The notes beneath the pieces were generated by a model, which was not told the origin of the DNA, did not search any database, and worked only from the letters and a program-made list of their open reading frames with translations. From Leptospirales bacterium (GTDB taxonomy: Bacteria > Spirochaetota > Leptospiria > Leptospirales > Leptonemataceae): a DNA stretch of 54,752 nt. Location of the stretch: contig JAEUSB010000044.1 of NCBI GenBank assembly GCA_016788865.1, forward strand, positions 1 through 54,752. The letters are read 5' to 3'. Each line of letters opens with the position of its first letter. Position 1 is the first letter of the stretch. The position numbers were made by a program, and so were the translations under genes. Positions 51,780 to 54,752 of this stretch are shown here, piece by piece.

Positions 51780-53471
51780 ATGCCGGAGGGCCTGAAAAAC
51801 ATACTGAACCGAGTTCAGCAGCTCTGGACCGAGCTCGATAACACGAAGAAATTAGCAATTGGTGGTGTACTGGCTGCCGTTGTGATCGCATTCATTGCGA
51901 TGGCCGGGTATTCGTCCAAACCCGCCAAAGAACCCCTCTACGAGAACCTCAGTTCCACAGATTACGCAGCCATTACAAAGGCCCTGGACGCAATGGGCAT
52001 TGAGTGGTCGGGCAGTGGAACCTCTGCGATCTACGTAGATGGATCCAAACGCCAGCAAGTCGTAACCAAACTTGCACAGGACAATCTCATTCCGGCCGGG
52101 GTAGAGGGCTGGGAGATTTTCAACATGTCCAGATGGGACGAAACCTCGTTTGACAAAGACGTTAAGCTACATCGTGCAATCAAGGGCTCACTTGAGCAAA
52201 TGCTCATGACTCTTGAGTACGTTAAGAGCGCGCGCGTCGAACTTGCAATCCCAAAGAACAACAATTTCCTTACGGACACTGATCCTGTAAAGGCCTCGGT
52301 CATTCTAACCCTGAAGCCTGGCATGGAGACAATTTCGCGCAAACAGGTCATGGGCGTTAAGAACCTGATCTATCGTTCGATTCCAGGTCTTGTTCGCGAG
52401 AACATCACGATCACGGACCAGAACGGCAAAGAATTTGTTGAACCAGACGAAATCGATGAAGCCCAGCGCAAACTGGATCTCGTGGATCGCAAGAAAGGTT
52501 TCGAGGAAAAAGAGCGTCGTAAGTGGTACGACGAAATCAAGACATCATTAAACGAGTTCTACAAAGCCGATCGCGTAAGCATCGTCCGCGTTGCTCTCGA
52601 TGTGAACTGGGACGAAGTCTCTGAAAAGCAGCACCTGGTAACTCCAGTTGAAGAGGCAGTCGAAAATCCAGATACACCTTATCCGGATCGCAAGATCATG
52701 CCAAATGGAACGCTAACCCTCTCTGAAAATTCCAGACAGGAACGCTTCCGTGGAAACGGCTTTACTCCGGGCGGACCAACGGGCACAGAGCAACAACTGC
52801 CACCGGGATACCGCGACCTGGACTATCAGAAGTCAGAATACGGTAACAATGACGTTATCCGGAACTACGACTACAATCGGATTGAACGCGATGTAACTCG
52901 CCAGCCATGGGAAGAGCGTTCCCGTTCAATTGCGGTCATGGTTGACGGAACCTGGACAAAGGCCGGCTACAAGGCAGACGGCTCAGGCTGGGACAGAAAG
53001 TATACTCCTCCTTCTGAAGAGGAATTGCGTACACTTGAGAAACTGCTGAAAGCTTCCATGCTCTACAAGGGATCGCGTGGCGATCAGATCGTTGTGGCAC
53101 ATTTGCAAAAGGATCGCTCGGCAGAGTTCCAGTCGGAAGACGAAGAGATTCGCCAGAAACTGCTGGTGCAACGCCTCTTGATCGTGTCTGTCATTGCAAT
53201 CGTAGCGCTCTTCCTGATCTACTTGCTGTATCGTTCGATTCGCAAGGAAATCTCCCGTCGTCGCAGGATGCGTGAAGAAGAGCTGGCAGCGCAGCAACAG
53301 TTGATGCGTGAAGCAGCGCTCCGCGTGGCTGACGATCAGGCCGCAGAGATCGAACTCTCGGTGGATGAGCGAGCTCGTCGTGAAATGCTCGAGAACGCCA
53401 TGAACCTGGCGCGTGAGAAGCCGGATCAGGTAGCCAAGCTGCTACGAACCTGGCTTTCCGCAGACGAATAG
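51780..53471 (+). CDS. fliF: Flagellar MS-ring protein FliF
   Basis: 563 aa. The first membrane helix (about 25-42, LAIGGVLAAVVIAFIAMAGY) is followed by the ring-building modules (YENLSSTDYAAITKALDAMG, WEIFNMSRWDETSFDKDVKL, SARVELAIPKNN). A Pro/Gly-rich periplasmic stretch comes next, then a second membrane helix (about 463-482, LLIVSVIAIVALFLIYLL) and a cytoplasmic tail. The tail ends with the FliG-binding segment NLAREKPDQVAKLLRTWLSA. AGGAAGG lies before the ATG. Confidence 0.97.
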   Translation: MPEGLKNILNRVQQLWTELDNTKKLAIGGVLAAVVIAFIAMAGYSSKPAKEPLYENLSSTDYAAITKALDAMGIEWSGSGTSAIYVDGSKRQQVVTKLAQDNLIPAGVEGWEIFNMSRWDETSFDKDVKLHRAIKGSLEQMLMTLEYVKSARVELAIPKNNNFLTDTDPVKASVILTLKPGMETISRKQVMGVKNLIYRSIPGLVRENITITDQNGKEFVEPDEIDEAQRKLDLVDRKKGFEEKERRKWYDEIKTSLNEFYKADRVSIVRVALDVNWDEVSEKQHLVTPVEEAVENPDTPYPDRKIMPNGTLTLSENSRQERFRGNGFTPGGPTGTEQQLPPGYRDLDYQKSEYGNNDVIRNYDYNRIERDVTRQPWEERSRSIAVMVDGTWTKAGYKADGSGWDRKYTPPSEEELRTLEKLLKASMLYKGSRGDQIVVAHLQKDRSAEFQSEDEEIRQKLLVQRLLIVSVIAIVALFLIYLLYRSIRKEISRRRRMREEELAAQQQLMREAALRVADDQAAEIELSVDERARREMLENAMNLAREKPDQVAKLLRTWLSADE

Positions 53472-53478
53472 GATTTTT

Positions 53479-53495
53479 GGCCCTGGATCAGGGCC
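53479..53495 (+). other. Hairpin just after fliF
   Basis: GGCCCTG (53479-53485), loop GAT, CAGGGCC (53489-53495): a perfect 7-bp stem 8 nt after the fliF stop. No T-run follows; it precedes the stronger terminator-like hairpin at 53520. Confidence 0.5.
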
Positions 53496-53519
53496 GGATA
53501 GCACACCAGATTTTGCCTC

Positions 53520-53552
53520 GGCACGGAGATTCCTCCGTGCCATATTTTTATC
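53520..53552 (+). terminator. Terminator-like hairpin inside the flagellar operon, between fliF and fliG
   Basis: GGCACGGAG (53520-53528), loop ATTC, CTCCGTGCC (53533-53541) is a perfect 9-bp GC-rich stem followed by ATATTTTTATC. This has the features of an intrinsic terminator although fliG follows on the same strand. It may attenuate rather than end transcription, setting the FliF to FliG ratio, or fliG may have its own promoter in the 44 nt that follow. Confidence 0.7.
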
Positions 53553-53595
53553 TTGCCTCTCCCCAAACATGGACCGAAAATGATAGTGGTCCCCT

Positions 53596-54612
53596 ATGCT
53601 CGCAGGCAAACGATCATCGCTTACAGGTCGCCAGAAGGCGGCAATCTTCCTCGTCACGCTCGGTCCGGACGTGGCCTCGGATATCTTTAAGCATCTCCGT
53701 GAAGACGAGATTGAAACACTAACATTTGAGATGGCGCGCCTGGACAAGGTGACGCCGGAGGACAAAGAGGGCGTACTTGTAGAGTTCAATGAACTCATGA
53801 TGGCCCAGGAGTTCATCACTTCTGGCGGTATTGACTACGCCCGTGAAGTTCTCGAACGAGCGCTCGGAACCCAGAAAGCAATCGATATCATCAACCGCCT
53901 GACTTCCAGTCTTCAGGTTAGGCCGTTTGACTTTATCCGTAGAACGGATCCATCGCATCTCTTAAACTTTATTCAGAACGAACATCCGCAGACCATTTCA
54001 CTGATTCTCTGCTACCTGGAGCCGCAGAAAGCCGCGTCGATCTTGGGCGCGTTGCCGCACCAGATTCAGGCCGACGTTGCACGTCGCGTAGCCACAATGG
54101 AACGGGTTTCACCGGACGTCCTGCGTGAAGTTGAACGAGTTCTTGAGCGGAAGCTCTCAACTCTGGCTTCGGAAGATTATACCACCGCGGGTGGTGTGGA
54201 TACAGTGGTTGAAATTCTGAACAACGTGGATCGTGGAACAGAAAAGACAATCATTGAAGCGCTGGAAGAGGAAGATCCGGAACTGGCGGAAGAGATCAAG
54301 AAGAAGATGTTCGTATTCGAGGATATTGTTCTCCTTGATGACCGCGCTATTCAGCGAGTTCTTCGCGAGGTGGATAACCAGGAACTTGCCAAGGCACTGA
54401 AATCAGTGGAAGCGGAAGTCCAGGAAAAGATTTTCAAGAACATGTCAAAACGCGCTGCATCGCTCTTGCGCGAAGATATGGATTTCATGGGGCCAGTGCG
54501 GCTAAAAGACGTGGAAGACTGTCAGCAGAAGATTGTGAATATTATTCGTAAGCTCGAAGATGCTGGTGAAATCGTCGTGGCGCGGGCCGGCGAAGAAGAA
54601 CTGGTGGTGTGA
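53596..54612 (+). CDS. fliG: Flagellar motor switch protein FliG
   Basis: 338 aa. N-terminal LTGRQKAAIFLVTLGPDVAS binds FliF; the middle domain has the conserved NEHPQTISLILCYLEPQKAA (EHPQ motif); the C-terminal torque domain has MFVFEDIVLLDDRAIQRVLR and KNMSKRAASLLREDMDFMGP with the conserved charged residues. It couples ion flow to rotation and binds FliM. Its ATG has no obvious Shine-Dalgarno. Confidence 0.97.
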   Translation: MLAGKRSSLTGRQKAAIFLVTLGPDVASDIFKHLREDEIETLTFEMARLDKVTPEDKEGVLVEFNELMMAQEFITSGGIDYAREVLERALGTQKAIDIINRLTSSLQVRPFDFIRRTDPSHLLNFIQNEHPQTISLILCYLEPQKAASILGALPHQIQADVARRVATMERVSPDVLREVERVLERKLSTLASEDYTTAGGVDTVVEILNNVDRGTEKTIIEALEEEDPELAEEIKKKMFVFEDIVLLDDRAIQRVLREVDNQELAKALKSVEAEVQEKIFKNMSKRAASLLREDMDFMGPVRLKDVEDCQQKIVNIIRKLEDAGEIVVARAGEEELVV

Positions 54613-54661
54613 TCCCTCGACCCCCAACCGCACCACGGGTACTGCCGGATTTCCGAACGGG

Positions 54662-54752
54662 GTGACCAGACACAACACAACTCCGTATCGATTCCAACCC
54701 GAAGTATTTCAAGTTCTTGAAGAATGCCCACTCGCTCAAGTAGAGCTGAGAG
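54662..54752 (+). CDS. Partial reading frame at the window edge, probably fliH
   Basis: A frame open from GTG 54662 to the end (TRHNTTPYRFQPEVFQVLEE and on). fliH is the gene that usually follows fliG in spirochaetes, and a short hydrophilic N-terminus fits it. Too little sequence to confirm; no clear Shine-Dalgarno. Confidence 0.4.
   Translation, partial: MTRHNTTPYRFQPEVFQVLEECPLAQVELR

Noticed and set aside
1..54752. tRNA or rRNA genes, CRISPR arrays, transposases, integrases and phage genes
   Set aside because: Looked for in all gaps and gene products; none seen. Apart from the 251-nt stretch after aspS, gaps are under 200 nt.

Overview
The window looks like a chromosomal segment of a spirochaete of the Leptospira lineage. 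The flagellin at 2539-3384 is a full-length FlaB core filament protein that closely follows the leptospiral FlaB sequence as I remember it. Many exported proteins have permissive spirochaetal lipoboxes. The flgB-flgC-fliE-fliF-fliG order at the right end is the spirochaetal basal-body order. Base composition is near 50% GC by eye, higher than Leptospira sensu stricto, so a relative such as Leptonema or Turneriella is more likely; this is inference. No tRNA, rRNA, CRISPR array, insertion sequence, integrase or phage gene was seen. The gene content is core chromosome, densely packed, with many ATGA or TAATG overlaps.

Layout. 1-6.9 kb: a membrane M28 peptidase, flaB with its own leader and terminator, an SRPBCC protein, a class III adenylate cyclase, exonuclease III and a small exported protein. 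6.9-9.2 kb (minus): a VanZ-like protein translationally coupled to a COG1031-type radical SAM enzyme. 9.2-13.6 kb: LptD overlapping a WbaP/WcaJ-type sugar-phosphate transferase. 13.7-19.8 kb: a chemotaxis operon cheY-STAS-cheA-mcp-cheW-cheD-hpt, without cheR or cheB. 19.8-28.3 kb: mostly minus-strand envelope genes (lipoproteins, a polytopic membrane protein, a GT2-GtrA protein) with trmB and folE; on the plus strand are a metallo-beta-lactamase-fold protein that has lost zinc ligands and a small EF-hand-bearing lipoprotein.

28.3-34.2 kb: aspS, a 251-nt gene-free stretch containing hairpins, then phoH-pgpH-ybeY. 34.3-39.9 kb: an SDR oxidoreductase, a MarR regulator, a peroxiredoxin-like protein with a palindrome in its upstream region, an AlkA-type glycosylase and several small exported proteins. 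40-45.4 kb: a TPM-domain lipoprotein, a structured intergenic element, then rpsF-ssb-rplI-dnaB-radA with rpsR missing from its usual place. 45.4-50.3 kb: small lipoprotein, ctpA, tsaD, pssA, an SGNH hydrolase and a lipoprotein. 50.3 kb to the end: flgB-flgC-fliE-fliF-fliG and probably the start of fliH.

The coherent themes are motility and chemotaxis (flaB, che operon, flgB operon), outer-envelope assembly (lptD, sugar transferase, lipoproteins, CtpA) and core replication, translation and repair. No complete new multi-gene system is evident. The most interesting non-coding signals are a hairpin with an AGGA loop in the flaB leader (candidate CsrA site), two adjacent hairpins with NGGA tetraloops between aspS and phoH, a roughly 100-nt branched RNA-like structure upstream of rpsF, and two strong hairpins inside the flagellar operon.
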